A stretch of 64,000 nucleotides of DNA from Teratosphaeria epicoccoides (GCA_021401465.1 JADDMT010000048.1:168359-232358); one strand, 5' to 3'; counted from the first letter of the stretch, positions 20,651-32,223 are shown. A program made the numbers and translations. The notes: generated from the letters alone by a model not told the origin.

Positions 20651-22260
20651 TCGAGTCTGTCATCTTGTACCACAATGCATTGGACTTGACATTCTTGGAT
20701 GCACGCGTCTCCTAATGTTATACTGTCGTCTCGTGTTGACGTACCTTGCCTAGCTCCAAGCACCCATTTGAGCATGTCCATTACTGCTCTGTACAGTACG
20801 TTTGCAACTTCGTTCGTGAATCCTGGCGGTGCTCAGGTACCTCCTAGTGTCAAGCACAATGACGCACAGTCGCAGAAGCAAGATCGGCACGCACGTGCAT
20901 CGGCGGCTCCACAGTCCCCCACGATTTGGATCTCGGATTCACCGACTGGAAGGTACTGGTATTTGGGGACACCGAAATAATTCTTCCTTGGCTTACCAAA
21001 CATAGACACTCAAAAACGACGGTCTTACCACGACGACGATCTATACCCTTCCTGAGCAGTATGATCTGTACTTGTGTTGTCGAATTTCCCGGGGCGGTCT
21101 TGCGAAACGGACGGGGACGCGTAAATACTCAGGTTATGACAACGTCAGCCGGGCTGTGCAAGGTTGCACATCCCTAGAAGGGCAGAGCGACTGCTACTCC
21201 CGATCTCGCGCGAGGGCAGAACGCGGTCGCAGTCCACATTGCGTATGGCTAGGCAGTCTCAGAGACTGATCGAAGTCGGTTTTGCGCGCCGGTCCGCGGG
21301 CATAGAGGCTGCAGGCTCATCTGCGAAGAGATCAGCGGGGACTTTCAAATCCATGGCACGCTGCAACATGACTCACGACTTGTCAGGCTTGATGGTGGCT
21401 ACAGCCACAAACTGCGACTCGCGGCTCGACTCGCGGCTCGAGGCTCGAGATCTGATTTCAGCGGGGAGGAGATCCTCCCGCGACCGCATGGTTAATCGTC
21501 TAATCGTCGGCCGCTGCGATGTACGCACCCGAGGTCAAGTCCGCAATACTACTGCGCGACGCGGCCATCACCGATACTTCAGATTTCTACGTACGTACGT
21601 CCCCTGGTCATACTACCTTGATGCTCGACTTGTTCCTATCCTTCCCTGGACCGATGCCTAGTCTGCTATGACTGCATGCGCTCGCGTTCAGCCCTGCGTC
21701 AGGCTGAACGGCCATCTTTAGCTGTCGCGGCGTCTGATTCGCCGCAGGCTCGACCACATTATCCTCGACTTCGCCGAGCTCATCGACGACATGGCGCTAG
21801 GAATCTTATGAGGGTATGGCGATGCCATACAGGTCGATCGAGACTAAAATGTGTCTGTAAGCTTCCTTAATGATCACAGTCATTACTGTTGGCGGACAAC
21901 AAGAAGAAGAGTCCCAACCCTACTGACCCAATGCCACCAACTTCCATTTATTGTACACGCACTATCATCTCATTCCCTATACTGCCGCACCTTGTCTTTC
22001 ATCCACCCATACGCCGAGGCTGCGGTCAGCATCGCACTGGTCGCTTCTGGCGATCCACGGCCACCGCACCCCCTATTCCTCCCTCGCTGTCCCCGCGTAC
22101 GAGCCCACTTTCTGTTGTGCGCAAGACCAACCACGGGCTTCCCAGGAAACGCATCCTAGAAACCATCTTGGTCGACACAACTCTGGACACAGACATAGCA
22201 AGGCAAAGCTATCGGCCTAGGACATGCGCATAGTCACGCAGTCGCCTGGATGCTGCAGGC
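20651..22260. other. Intergenic region, 1.6 kb
   Basis: No supported gene. A short direct repeat of GACTCGCGGCTC occurs twice near 21416-21442. Several GTAC-rich stretches (21590-21602) are unremarkable. The right end is the promoter of the bZIP gene. Confidence 0.4.
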
Positions 22261-22675
22261 ATGTCACAGCCAGTTTCGGAGTCAGTGACAGAAGTAGCTT
22301 CTCCACAAGACGATTGGTCATCGATCATTGATCCAAAAGTAAGACGGAGGATGCAAAATCGGATTGCCCAGCGCAAGTTTCGTCAGTGGAGACGTCGTTA
22401 TCAATCCCGCTAGATCATCGGCTAATCATTGAGCAGGGGAGAGATTGCGTCTGCAGAAGCAGGAGCTGGGAAGACGGGCTGAGGATCAGCGCACAGCAAG
22501 TGGAGCGTATGCGGCTCCTGAGGCAGAAGATTTTGATACTGGCGGCGAGACAGGATTGCCGTGGGGTAGCATATCAATGCGTCATGTAGTTGCAGCTGGC
22601 CAAGCGAAAGAGCAAAGCTCTCGAGAGGCGTCGCTTCACGCCGCTGCATCTAAAGTGGGTGGCAGTTCCAGGTAA
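22261..22675 (+). CDS. Small bZIP transcription factor (two or more exons)
   Basis: Exon 1 (22261-22381) encodes an acidic leader and then RRRMQNRIAQRKF, a fungal bZIP basic region with the NxxAQxxFR signature. A 55-bp intron (GTCAGT donor, GGCTAATC branch, GAGCAG acceptor) joins it to exon 2 from 22437 and restores RERLRLQKQELGRRAEDQ. Splicing here is a common position in fungal AP-1-like and short bZIP genes. As modelled the protein has 119 residues. The zipper is weak, with only one or two heptads before the sequence turns to small and acidic residues (YAAPEAEDFD). A GTAAGA right at the stop (22674) with GCTGAC..GTGCAG at 22726-22738 could be a further intron leading to more coding sequence, so the 3' end is uncertain. 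No simple open frame reveals this gene, because the intron splits the basic region. Confidence 0.68.
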
Positions 22676-24094
22676 GAGAGTGGCACGGGTTTTGCCCACA
22701 GGAGTGCATCGGGCAACAGAGCTGACAGTCGTGCAGTTTAGGCCTCCATTTAGCGGACGAATATGCGAGAGGCAGCCCAGCGTGGGCGGCGTGGAGTGGC
22801 GGCAAAGTACCCTTCGTGCGGCACGGACCGGGGCAACAGTAGAGAGATATGCGGATTCTGATTTGGTTGGAGTCGCCCGTCTCTGGGACAGCTTTTCTGC
22901 AATCCGCATCAGGTTGTACGGTCGTATCTTACCGACCCGAGAAGCTCATTTGCGCCGCAATTGCGCATGGCAGACTACAATGGTTCCATCATCGGCTTGC
23001 ATATCCGTCATACAGCTCCAGTCCAGCTCTACAATTCTGGGAGTGGCTCATATTGACTGGCTGTGGTTGCGCGACACTGTGAAGGGACGCCGCATATCCA
23101 AATTGGGACATCAATCAATCGTATTGGGGGGTCTGTTGGTGGTGATGTCTTCATCGAATTAAATTTAGCTATCACAGCCACCGGGCTCCGGCTTGCTGCT
23201 TCCGACTTGAGATGCGCACGGACGGGAAGACTGAACTTCATCTCTCACCTTGCGCTGTCATTTTAGCGGTGCAACATACATGCAACGCCGTCATGTTGCG
23301 GCAGATCTCGCGTCTGTCGGCGCATACAGAGTTTGACAATCTGGCAGCTCGTGGCTGTTTCCACAAACAGACTTCAGCCCAGAGGTGCCACAGTACCGCT
23401 GAATAGGTACCCCAAGATGAGCATTACAGTTTTACCTTCCGGCCCAGATGATCTGTCTACATTCCCATGCATGGCCTCCTCGGCTATCGGTGGTGACCTA
23501 CAGGAGCATGAGGTCACTTGAGTGGCTTCCTAGAGTCATGAGCGAAGCGATAGGCCATGAAGTGCCCCTCGAGCGACATCATCTCTTTGAGGGCTGACTT
23601 CAACACCTTCGCGTACTCTGCAGTTATTGACGACATCCACGCGACATTGCGGCCTCAGGAACAACATCACCTTCGTGCCTCTGCGCCAACATGTTGCGGT
23701 CGCCGCAATCTCACTCGCGAGTTTGGCATGGACTCATGTGAGCCATTCAGGACTGCGGTTCCTTCCTCGAACACCTGGTACGGTCCCTCCGCGGCGCAGA
23801 CTTTGATATTGACATCCACAAATTCGTTAGCTGCGGATCTGGAAACGCTCTCTGAACACTTTTCGTTGGTAAATATGTATTGCTTGCTGAATTACGGCGG
23901 TCGCGCTGCTGGGATCATTAACAATCAGCTACGTCAGGTTATGACTGCGTCCTGAGTGGTCTCTGCCTGGCTGCAGCCTTTGTGCGGCAAAGCAGACGAG
24001 GCATTGGACATAAGACTCAGAGAAGACTGACTGTCACATCATCGACCATCACCACAGTCCCAGCAGCCGCTACTCAGCTTGTACGCCAGCACTC
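22676..24094. other. Region downstream of bZIP gene
   Basis: It may contain further exons of the bZIP gene: the frame entered from an intron ending at 22738 runs open for about 35 codons and, after one TAG, for another 78 (to 23082, including KLICAAIAHGRLQWFHHRL). Beyond 23100 I see nothing I can support. Confidence 0.35.
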
Positions 24095-25202
24095 ATGTCC
24101 ACAGCCAGATCGCCGGCTTCAGAGTTCGGCAGATTATCGTTAGGGGCTAGCACTTCTCCAGACGATATGCCCGTTACCACTAGAGCACAAGAGCGCCGAA
24201 TACGCAACTTGGCTTCCTCACAGACAGTTTCTGGCAGAGCCCACGCGGCACCGTCCCGCAGGAGTGCACAGTCGTCCCGCGCTTCGGCAGGGAACGACAG
24301 CGACGACAGTGATGACGATTCAGACGATGACCGGCAAGATCCACGTAGTACTATTTATCAGATCATGGCTGCTTTCGACCCTGGCCATGCCACACCTGAT
24401 GAGCTACTCGCTGGAAGAGGCCCGCGACCCCAGACAAGGTGCGATTGCCAAACACTGTCAGCAAATAATCTGCCGTACGCTGACTATACTTTCAGTGCCG
24501 CGACAAGACGACTGGCAGATGTCATGGTCCGTGTTGCCTCAGCAAATGACAGTGTCTTAGCCGCGTTCCGACAGAGTGTGCCAGTTCCCGCAGGCTTCTG
24601 GTCTCAGCAAATGGCAGAGCACATGATGCAACGGTTTGCTACCATTCGCAGCGCACTGGAACAGAATCAGAGGACTGGCCAAGGGCAGGGCGTGACGGCT
24701 ACAGTCACGGCACTTCGATCGCTATACGGCGCCATTGATACAATACGGGCTCGCCACGCATCTCGCATGTCGTCCGCAGACGAGGTGCAATTCGTCAATG
24801 TCCTGGTCGTTATCCTCGATTTCTTGATCAGCAGCGCCGACGACCTCTATGCCCATCGCCGCAGCGATGTGGCGTTCGCGGGTGAAGGTTTTCAGTCTGA
24901 GCGACGCCTATTTCATAGCTGGATATCTGCAGCTGGTCAGCCGATCGCGTTTCTTGAAGTATTGCTCCGGTTTCGAGCCTCTGCCTTTCGGGCCAGCGGA
25001 CAGATATATCCGACGCTTGATCGACTGTACAGAGTGACGGATCCCCGTGTGCGAGTTGTGGCTCCTAATGATCCGGATCGGGGACGGCTCAATCTTGTGT
25101 TGACGCAGTTCTATAGACTAGTGTATGAACGTAAGTTGTGCGATAGCTGTCGTGTTTGGATCGTATCTAACGGCGAGTGCAGATGCTCGTCAATTGCCAT
25201 AA
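24095..25202 (+). CDS. Orphan protein with acidic tract
   Basis: Exon 1 (24095-25130) and exon 2 (25183-25202) join around a 52-bp intron with good signals (GTAAGT, ATCTAAC, GTGCAG) to give 351 residues ending RLVYERHARQLP. Without splicing the frame would run 30 more codons to 25234. The N-terminus is rich in S, R and A, followed by an acidic block (NDSDDSDDDSDDDRQDP) at residues 68-84. The remaining 260 residues are mostly alpha-helical in composition: YTFSAATRRLADVMVRVASA, MMQRFATIRSALEQNQ, then VQFVNVLVVILDFLISSADD and PTLDRLYRVTDPRVRVV. No family is recognised and no signal peptide or membrane span is seen. The codon use and the consensus intron suggest a real, lineage-restricted gene. 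Confidence 0.6.
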
Positions 25203-25610
25203 GGGTCACTCACTGGGATCTCAGGCACAGATAAGGACTCTAGCGTAAGTTGCAGCGATCTGGCATGGCTGGCGTTCGTATGCTGGAAATTATTGAATAC
25301 CTCGGAGCTGGACCGCGGTCATTGAAATGACGGAGCATGCTTGACGAAGATTTCACAGGCAGCATTGCCTACCACGATGGTGCGCAATCACGTACCCACA
25401 TTTGTTCACGCTCGTTCTCAAAGAAGTAAAGGTGGCTTGATTGACGCACCAACCGTAGATGATCATATTGTTTCTCAGCATATCGAACAAGGTATCACCC
25501 ATTAGCGCCTCCATACGTAGCCAGAGCAAGTGAACAGCTTTGGGTGGCTGCGCATGCGGTCCCATACCAAGTTGCTGACCGCTTACTTTGCTAAAACAGC
25601 TCTAGCTCTC
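25203..25610. other. Intergenic, with one protein-like minus-strand frame
   Basis: The minus-strand frame 25565-25353 (70 residues: PPKAVHLLWLRMEALMGDTL, then FDMLRNNMIIYGWCVNQATF) has natural composition. It could be the last exon of a minus-strand gene or a relic. I cannot connect it to a start. Confidence 0.3.
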
Positions 25611-26213
25611 ATTCAGGGATGGGGTACGAATCAGCTCCACTATCTCCTTCGTAGCCAAGAGCGCTTCTACTTGCACAGCTCTCACTCGAGATAGCTCAAG
25701 GTAATCCTCGCCCTCGTGATGCGCCAAGGCACGCCAAGTAATGTAACTGATAATTGATAATTACCTTCCACTCCGTATGGAAGTTTCGTTGCGCCCTCGG
25801 AAATCGGTGTCCGCGAAAAGGCATAGCAAATCTCCAGCCCATTGGCTGCTTACTTTCCTGAGTGACATACTTGTACAAGCCATTGCGGAAAACTAGAGCG
25901 TTGAGGCAGCCTTTTCCTCTCACACCTGCCATCGTACTTGCAGACTTCGTTGCTCAAAAGCTTCGGCGACTGGTCCCAGACGTCGCGCAAGATTGCGTCG
26001 CGCGGACGTGACTTCGCCTTCGATTATTTCCGGCACGAAGAAAAGGACGGCGCCGATGACGTGAGGACGCAGGAGCTTGCGGTCCACATTGACCCGGTCG
26101 GCGGCTTCGATAGGTATGTTCGGGACATGGCCGGCGTCGACGGTGCTGAAGAAGGCGATGGTGTCCTGAGCCGGGAAGCCGAGGTCTGACCCCGTGCCCG
26201 TAATTTCGTACAC
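25611..26213 (-). CDS. Possible multi-exon gene, unrecognised
   Basis: Three minus-strand segments read as natural protein. From 26213 to about 25940: TIAFFSTVDAGHVPNIPIEA, LLRPHVIGAVLFFVPEIIEG and NLARRLGPVAEAFEQRSLQ, ending at a GTACGA donor. From 25892 to 25765: VFRNGLYKYVTQESKQPMGW and HRFPRAQRNFHTEWK. From 25706 to 25611: DYLELSRVRAVQVEALLATK and EIVELIRTPPE. The second and third join in phase across a 58-bp intron (GTAATT..GCGAG); the first junction does not resolve cleanly. Upstream, around 26240-26300, a frame with HEDCARTTFRHPNICPHCRK hints at a zinc-binding N-terminal part. No family is recognised. It may be a degraded gene. Confidence 0.3.
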
Positions 26214-27207
26214 AGAATCCAGTCGTTGTGGCTAAGCTTCTAGAAGACCTTGCGGCAGTGCGGGCAGATGTTGGGGTGGCGGAAGGTGGTGCGCGCGCAG
26301 TCCTCGTGCATGAGGATTATGCTTGTCGTCACATGGGAATGCGACGACGGTGCCATGGGCGCCGTGCCGATGCGAATGACTGTTTTCACTACGCATTGGG
26401 CGAGAGTAGTGCTGGTGCATGCAACCGCGTTGCATCTCCATTGCAAGTGGCTAATCAACCCCTGCAACAGCCCATAGAGCACAAACATGTCATACGGACA
26501 GTCTGCAGTCCACGTGGTTCAGTCCACATGCGTTTCCGGGATGGGCTCCACGCTTCACGTTGCGTCTGGACGCCAAGGCCCTTAGCTAAGGTTGGCGGGT
26601 GGCTTGCTGTCGCTGTCGGTCTGGTGGACTGTATGTCTGCGATTCAAGAGCTGCGACATGTTGTGCCTGAGCTTGACCGGGTGCCTCCTTGCGTGCCTGG
26701 CCAACGAGTCTTCGATGCCGTACAAGACCGTAGACATCACATCATTAATCAAATGATTGATGAAATATTGTCAGCGACGCTGGCTGTCGATCAAGGCGTG
26801 CAGCTGGGGAGTCCGGGTTGTAATGGGTGGTTAGCCGCAAGATTGGTCTCATCTCGTCATCTTACCCTGTCAGCGCACGCGCCTTCAGCGCGAACCTTCG
26901 AGCCTCGTAACTTGTTTCACCTCCCACATGTATCCGTAGGTAATACTTGCGCGTGTGCACTGCGCTGTGTTTCTCTTCACCTGTATCGCTATTGTTGTTG
27001 TCGTTGTCGCTGTGCGCGGACACTGTGCGAATCTGTCAACTTCATGTCCGGCCTTGGGAGGGCGTTTGTATTGGGCCGGGCGACAGAGCAGGCTGCGGCT
27101 AAGCTTCGATACAAGCTTCGTCGGGAGGCCTTGCTAATAATAATACAGAAGCAACATTGTTAGAACTCAGACGGACAGGCCGAGGGCAACGCATAGCACC
27201 TCATCCC
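26214..27207. other. Gene-poor region before the ArfGAP gene
   Basis: A 311-codon plus-strand frame (26228-27163) covers most of this, but its composition (many C, H and R, and runs such as YRYCCCRCRCAR) is that of a chance frame. The last part is the promoter and leader of the ArfGAP gene. Confidence 0.4.
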
Positions 27208-29349
27208 ATGGCGTCGACAGTGTCGAAGCGCCAACAGGCGCGCAATGAGAAGGTGCTTCAGGAGTTGATCCGCGCGGTTCCTGGCAACGACCGCTGCGCA
27301 GAATGCAGTGCAAAGAACCCAGGCTGGGCATCATGGAACTTGGGCATCTTCCTATGCATGCGCTGCGGCGCGATACACCGCAAGTTGGGTACACACGTGT
27401 CAAAGGTGAAAAGCTTGAGCATGGACAGCTGGACGGCAGAGCAGGTCGACGCCATGAAGTCAATGGGTAATCTGTTGAGCAACAAGAAGTACAACCCGAA
27501 AGGCGTCCGGCCAGATATACCGGTCGACGTCGACGCGGTCGAAGCGGCCCTAGAGAAATTCATCAGGCAGAAGTATGAGCAACGAGCGTTTGTACCCGGC
27601 GGAGGTAGTGGTGGGGCTGCAGGAAGTGGTCTGGGCCCGGCAACGAGGCAGAACACTGGCAGCACGGGTACAGGAAGCTGGAATGATGAGCCTCCGCCGT
27701 TACCACCCAAGCCGGGCAAGAAGTTTGCAGGCATTAGTCTGCGTGGCGCGAGCTCGATCATACCCGGTAGGAGCAAGCATGATCGGAACTTTACACCGCC
27801 GTTGTCGCCCACGTTCAGCGGAGAAAGGTCGGGACCAGACTTGGACAGCCCGCAGGACTTCAAGGGCAACAATAAGGCCAGTCAGTTGTTTGGCATGAAG
27901 ATTACGACCATCAATAACAATTTTGACACGAAGCTGGCTACGTTGAGAAACATGGGATTTGAGGACAGCAGACAAAACTCTGATATACTGAAGACTGCCA
28001 ATGGCAACCTCGACAGAGCGATTGAGACGCTTGTGAGACTTGGAGAGGGTAGTCACTCGGCCTCGCGAAGAGCGACACCAGGTCTCGAGACGCTTACGCC
28101 AGTGAGCATGGCAAGCCAGGGTATGAGTGGCATATCAGTCGAGAAAACAAGGCAAGCTCCAAAGAACGATCCTTGGGAAGTGTCCGAGGCTCCTCAAAGG
28201 GCTGCGACAATGCCTGCATCGCCCGTGAACGTGCCGTCCAGGTCACAATCTGCCGCTCCGCCATCATCTAATTGGAATCCGTTCCTTGCGCCACAACAGC
28301 CACAACAGCAGAGTTTGGAGAGCACTTTCCAGAATCTGCAAGTGTCCCAGGCAGCACCGATGCTGCAGCAGCAGTATATTCAGCAAGCGCCTTTGCAGGC
28401 GGATCGACTCCAGCCTGCTCAGAACCCGTGGGACACACTCAACATGCCCCAGCAACAGCCTGTGCCTCCGGCAGCTTATGGCCAGCAATACCCACAACCG
28501 CAGCAACACGCACAGCGAGGCTTCCAACATCCCGTTCAGCCTCTAGTCGCGCAACAGATAGTGAATCCCTTCTTGCGTAAAGCCGCCTCGCAAAGCTTCA
28601 CGGCAAGCAATACCTGTGCTCAACCTGCACCTCCACAGCCGCGATCGCAGCAAATGCAGCAGCAACAGAGCAACCCATTTGGTACACTCTGGCAGCAGCA
28701 GCCTCATCCCAGTGTCTTCCAGCAACCTGCGACGCAGTCTCCCGCGCCGGTGGTCAGTCAGCAAACTGAGTACTTCGAGGGCCAGCAGCAGCAGCAAGCG
28801 CAGACGTGGCCGCAGCAGAGTCAGAACCAGCAGCAGTTCCCCTCAAAGCAAGGTGCCAATCCTTGGCAACAACAGCAGGTTTCGCAGCAGCAAAATGCTT
28901 TCAGTCAGCAGCAGCAGCAGCAATTCCAGCAAATGGTGCCTCAGCAGACTGGGTACCCGCAGCAGCAATTCCAGCAGCAGCCGCAACAGGGGCAGGCCTG
29001 GACCTACACGGACAAGTCGAACGTGGAGCCTCAGCAACGTTTACATTTGGATAAGACTTCGATTCTTGGCCTGTATGGCATGCCTCAGCTTGCTCCGCAG
29101 CCACCTCTCCAGGCTGTGCCAGAAGACGGCATTCAGCAGAGGAGCGCCACAATGCCAATACAGCAAAGCGCGAATCCATTCGGTGCGCCTGAGCAACAGC
29201 CATTTGGACAAGCGCAGCAGGGGCCACCTGTGTCGTACCCGTCCAGGCCAAGACATGTCAGTAATGAGAGTGCCGCATTCGTGGGCATGCCGATGGACGG
29301 CCGGCAGAGTCCAGACGCTTTCGCCGGGCTAAGCTCGGCTTACCGGTGA
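27208..29349 (+). CDS. GTS1: ArfGAP with UBA domain and glutamine-rich tail (GTS1-like)
   Basis: A single exon of 713 residues from the ATG at 27208; the frame is open 17 codons further up, but homologues start at MASTVSKRQQ. The ArfGAP zinc finger is CAECSAKNPGWASWNLGIFL then CMRCGAIHRKLGTHVSKVKS, with the catalytic arginine in IHRKLG. A UBA-like segment follows near residue 235 (LATLRNMGFEDSRQNSDILK, then LDRAIETLVRLG). From residue 360 the protein is dominated by glutamine, with proline, asparagine and many NPF/NPW-like motifs (SNPFGTLWQQQ, ANPWQQQQ, QNPW). The order matches yeast Gts1, which acts on Arf GTPases in vesicle traffic and has a Q-rich tail. NPF motifs suggest binding to EH-domain endocytic proteins. 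Confidence 0.9.
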   Translation: MASTVSKRQQARNEKVLQELIRAVPGNDRCAECSAKNPGWASWNLGIFLCMRCGAIHRKLGTHVSKVKSLSMDSWTAEQVDAMKSMGNLLSNKKYNPKGVRPDIPVDVDAVEAALEKFIRQKYEQRAFVPGGGSGGAAGSGLGPATRQNTGSTGTGSWNDEPPPLPPKPGKKFAGISLRGASSIIPGRSKHDRNFTPPLSPTFSGERSGPDLDSPQDFKGNNKASQLFGMKITTINNNFDTKLATLRNMGFEDSRQNSDILKTANGNLDRAIETLVRLGEGSHSASRRATPGLETLTPVSMASQGMSGISVEKTRQAPKNDPWEVSEAPQRAATMPASPVNVPSRSQSAAPPSSNWNPFLAPQQPQQQSLESTFQNLQVSQAAPMLQQQYIQQAPLQADRLQPAQNPWDTLNMPQQQPVPPAAYGQQYPQPQQHAQRGFQHPVQPLVAQQIVNPFLRKAASQSFTASNTCAQPAPPQPRSQQMQQQQSNPFGTLWQQQPHPSVFQQPATQSPAPVVSQQTEYFEGQQQQQAQTWPQQSQNQQQFPSKQGANPWQQQQVSQQQNAFSQQQQQQFQQMVPQQTGYPQQQFQQQPQQGQAWTYTDKSNVEPQQRLHLDKTSILGLYGMPQLAPQPPLQAVPEDGIQQRSATMPIQQSANPFGAPEQQPFGQAQQGPPVSYPSRPRHVSNESAAFVGMPMDGRQSPDAFAGLSSAYR

Positions 29350-30480
29350 TGATTAGCGACAATCATGAGTTGGACGCGGCATGAGATACTCACCAGATGC
29401 AAGGAAGTCAGTCTTGGTGTGGTGCAACCGGAAGGCTGAAGCTGCACGTTGGGACCACAGGATCTGATCCCGCTTCGCCCTAAAAGAATTTGGGATTTGA
29501 AGGTGGCATAGCGCGGCGTTGCCTTGGGAGGGCCAACGACACCAGGATCTTCAACAGGCTCGATGTATTGCAGCTTACAAAGGATCTGGCATTCTGTAGT
29601 GTGTACGAGTACAAGACTCCTGCATGCGCCGCAAACTCCAATGTGGTGGGTTCGACCGTCGCGAGTACATCATGATGCCCAAAGTGCCGTGTTGAGAGTA
29701 TTCGTATGTACGTCCGTGATATAGTCCTCCCGCACCACGAAACAACAAGATCGCGGAAGGGTGGAGAAGACGAGGGCTCTGCTAAAAACCCACCCGCCCG
29801 TAAAGGCTGAGGTAATGCTCTTCCACTGAGTGTCGATAAAGTAGGCTTGCTGGCTATGGGGTAGAGCCGGGAAGCAGGCATATCGTGGTGTTGTTTCATG
29901 TTGGCATCGAGACCTACCTTTGCGACTGCTTCGACCGACAGAGCCTTGCAATAGCACTTGCGAGAGTACCTCGTGCAGTCCGCGCACTCCATGCTCTGGC
30001 CATGCTGGCCATTGTTGCGGAGGGAGATGTAAGGCAAAAACGCAGGTGACTCGCGCCGCCACTGATCGAGCAGCAGAGCCTAAAGACGCCTTTTGGTGTT
30101 TTTCGCTCTGGTACGGCAATATGACCATCAAGTTCCACGAAGGCAGATTTTGGGAAATCTGGGATCAGTGGTTGATTATCCGTTCCGTTTTGTGTTTATG
30201 AATGTGTGTGTGGAAGGAGAAGAGGATATGGGAAGGCGGAAGAGGCAAAGTTGTGGAAGGCGGAGTTCGGGTGCCAAGCCGGAGGATCTGTGCGGAGGAG
30301 GACGGCGGTTGATTGGTGGAAGGTTCAGCTGCGCTAGTGCAGGGCAGCGCTGCGTGCTTGGTTGGAGTCACCGCGATTGGGAATATCAAACTGGTGTGGG
30401 AGGAGGCATTGGGTTTGTGTACCCGTACATGTACTTCAGATTTCCCTGGGGTTCTGTCTACTTTCGCTGTTCGATCAACT
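29350..30480. other. Intergenic region, 1.1 kb
   Basis: No supported gene. The right half is the promoter and leader of LYS1, which is rich in GGAAGGCGGA-type motifs near 30230-30310. Confidence 0.45.
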
Positions 30481-31754
30481 ATGGCGCCGACTGTTTTGCA
30501 TGTCAGAGCTGAGACCAAGCCGCTGGAGCATCGCACAGCAATTCCTCCCGCTGTAGCAAAAAAGCTTGTCGACGAGGGCTACGTTGTGAACGTTGAGCGG
30601 TCACCTCTCAGCGCTTTTAAGGATGAGGAGTACGAGGGAACCGGTGCCACGCTTGTCTCGACTGGAAGCTGGACTGAGGTGCCGCGCGAGCACATCATCA
30701 TTGGCTTGAAGGAGTTACCTGAGGAGGACTTCCCGCTGAAGCATACGCATGTTCAATTTGCTCATTGTACGTTCAGGGCCACCATTGATTTCTGATAGGT
30801 CTCGTTGACTGATGGTCATCAGGCTATAAGGGCCAAGGCGGCTGGGACACCGTCCTTTCTCGCTTCCCCCGCGGCAGAGGCACCCTCTTGGATCTGGAGT
30901 TTCTCGAGGATGAGAACGGCAGGAGAGTAGCGGCGTTCGGCTACCATGCTGGTTTCGCTGGCGCGGCTGTCGCTCTGCTGACCTGGGCGTGGCAACTCGA
31001 GCATGGTGTTGAGAAGCCGTTGCTTGGGTTGACGCCGTACGACAGCGAGAACGCGCTTGTCCGGGAGGTCAAGGTGGCTGTCGAGAAGGGCAAGGCGAAG
31101 GCTGGTCATCTACCAACAGTTCTCGTTATTGGCGCTCTTGGGCGTTGCGGTAAAGGAGCTGTTGATCTTTGCACGAAGGCTGGGCTGGAGGACATCATCG
31201 TGAGTCGCCGATTCGTCTTCGCCATCACTTGATTGGATACTGACACACAGCTGCAGAAATGGGATATCCAAGAGACATCTGCCAAGCCCGGTCCATATCG
31301 GGAAATCATCGAGTCTGACGTCTTCGTCAACTGCATTTACCTCTCTTCCAAGATCCCGCCCTTTATCGAGCCGACTTCGCTCTCGTCGTCCAAGCGAAAG
31401 CTCTCGGTGGTGTGCGACGTCTCGTGCGACACTACGAACCCGAACAACCCCATCCCAATCTATGACATCAACACCACTTTTGATAAGCCTACCGTATCAG
31501 TTAAGCTGCCAGCCGAGGCAAACAATGTGCCATTGTCAGTCATCAGCATCGATCACCTGCCTTCGTTACTCCCGCGAGAGGCGTCTGAGGCTTTTGCAAA
31601 TCAGCTTTTGCCCAGCTTGTTGCAGCTCAAGGATTGGAGGAATGCAAGGGTGTGGCAGCAGGCGGAGAAGCTGTTCCAGCAGAAGTGTGCCACGCTCCCA
31701 GCTGGTAAGATGGCTGTTGACAGCAAGGCTGAGCTCGTGGCGAATCAATCGTAG
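30481..31754 (+). CDS. LYS1: Saccharopine dehydrogenase (NAD+, L-lysine-forming)
   Basis: Exons 30481-30766, 30823-31199 and 31257-31754 keep phase and give 386 residues. The start reads MAPTVLHVRAETKPLEHRTA with the substrate-binding ETKPLEHRTA motif. Intron 1 (56 bp, GTACGT..ATCAG) joins FAH-C-YKGQGGWD, and intron 2 (GTGAGT..) joins EDII to KWDIQETS. Other landmarks are FGYHAGFAGAAVALLTWAWQ, VLVIGALGRCGKGAVDL and VVCDVSCDTTNPNNPIPIYD, all typical of the family. It catalyses the last step of the alpha-aminoadipate route to lysine. Two AG sites six bases apart (31249-31250 and 31255-31256) could both serve as acceptor of intron 2; the second gives the family-like length. The protein is slightly longer than in yeast because of a C-terminal extension. 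Confidence 0.95.
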
Positions 31755-32223
31755 GTGCGATCAAGAAAAGAGGATTTGCTGACGTTGTCGGGTCATGCGT
31801 GTAAGTGAATATACATAGACGAAGAATCATCATCACTGATACTCAACGGTTGGCCTGGATGCTAAGCGTGGCTTCGAAAATCTGTAGAGAGTCGGTGAAG
31901 GTACAGCCATTTGATAGTGCGTCAGAATTTGGGCGCCGGTGGCCACGGATGAGATGCTTTGACTCTATACAGATCGTTTCAGTGAGCGCATATTCGGATT
32001 GATGTTCCTACGACCATAGGGCTGCGGGTGGCCACTGCGGCAGCACAATTCCGGTTGTCACACAGCATCTTATTAATGCACGAGGGCTTAGCTTACATGC
32101 ATTGTCCCATAACAGAATAGATCGACAGGATGACTTCGAATACAGGCAACGCGCCTTGAGACGCTGGATAGCTTTTGGTTCGTCAGAAATAGGCTGCACA
32201 CATTCAAGTTGGTGCGTGGTATT
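31755..32223. other. Intergenic region
   Basis: It lies between LYS1 and the GMC oxidoreductase gene, which share orientation. No feature is seen beyond the presumed terminator and promoter. Confidence 0.45.

Noticed and set aside
26228..27163. A 311-codon plus-strand open frame
   Set aside because: Its composition (many Cys, His, Arg; YCCCRCRCAR) and lack of any motif are those of a chance frame in GC-rich DNA; natural-looking text lies on the other strand.
29480..30037. A 185-codon minus-strand frame with ECADCTRYSRKCYC
   Set aside because: Looks briefly zinc-finger-like, but the cysteine spacing fits no family and the rest is unlike protein; it lies in the LYS1/ArfGAP spacer.
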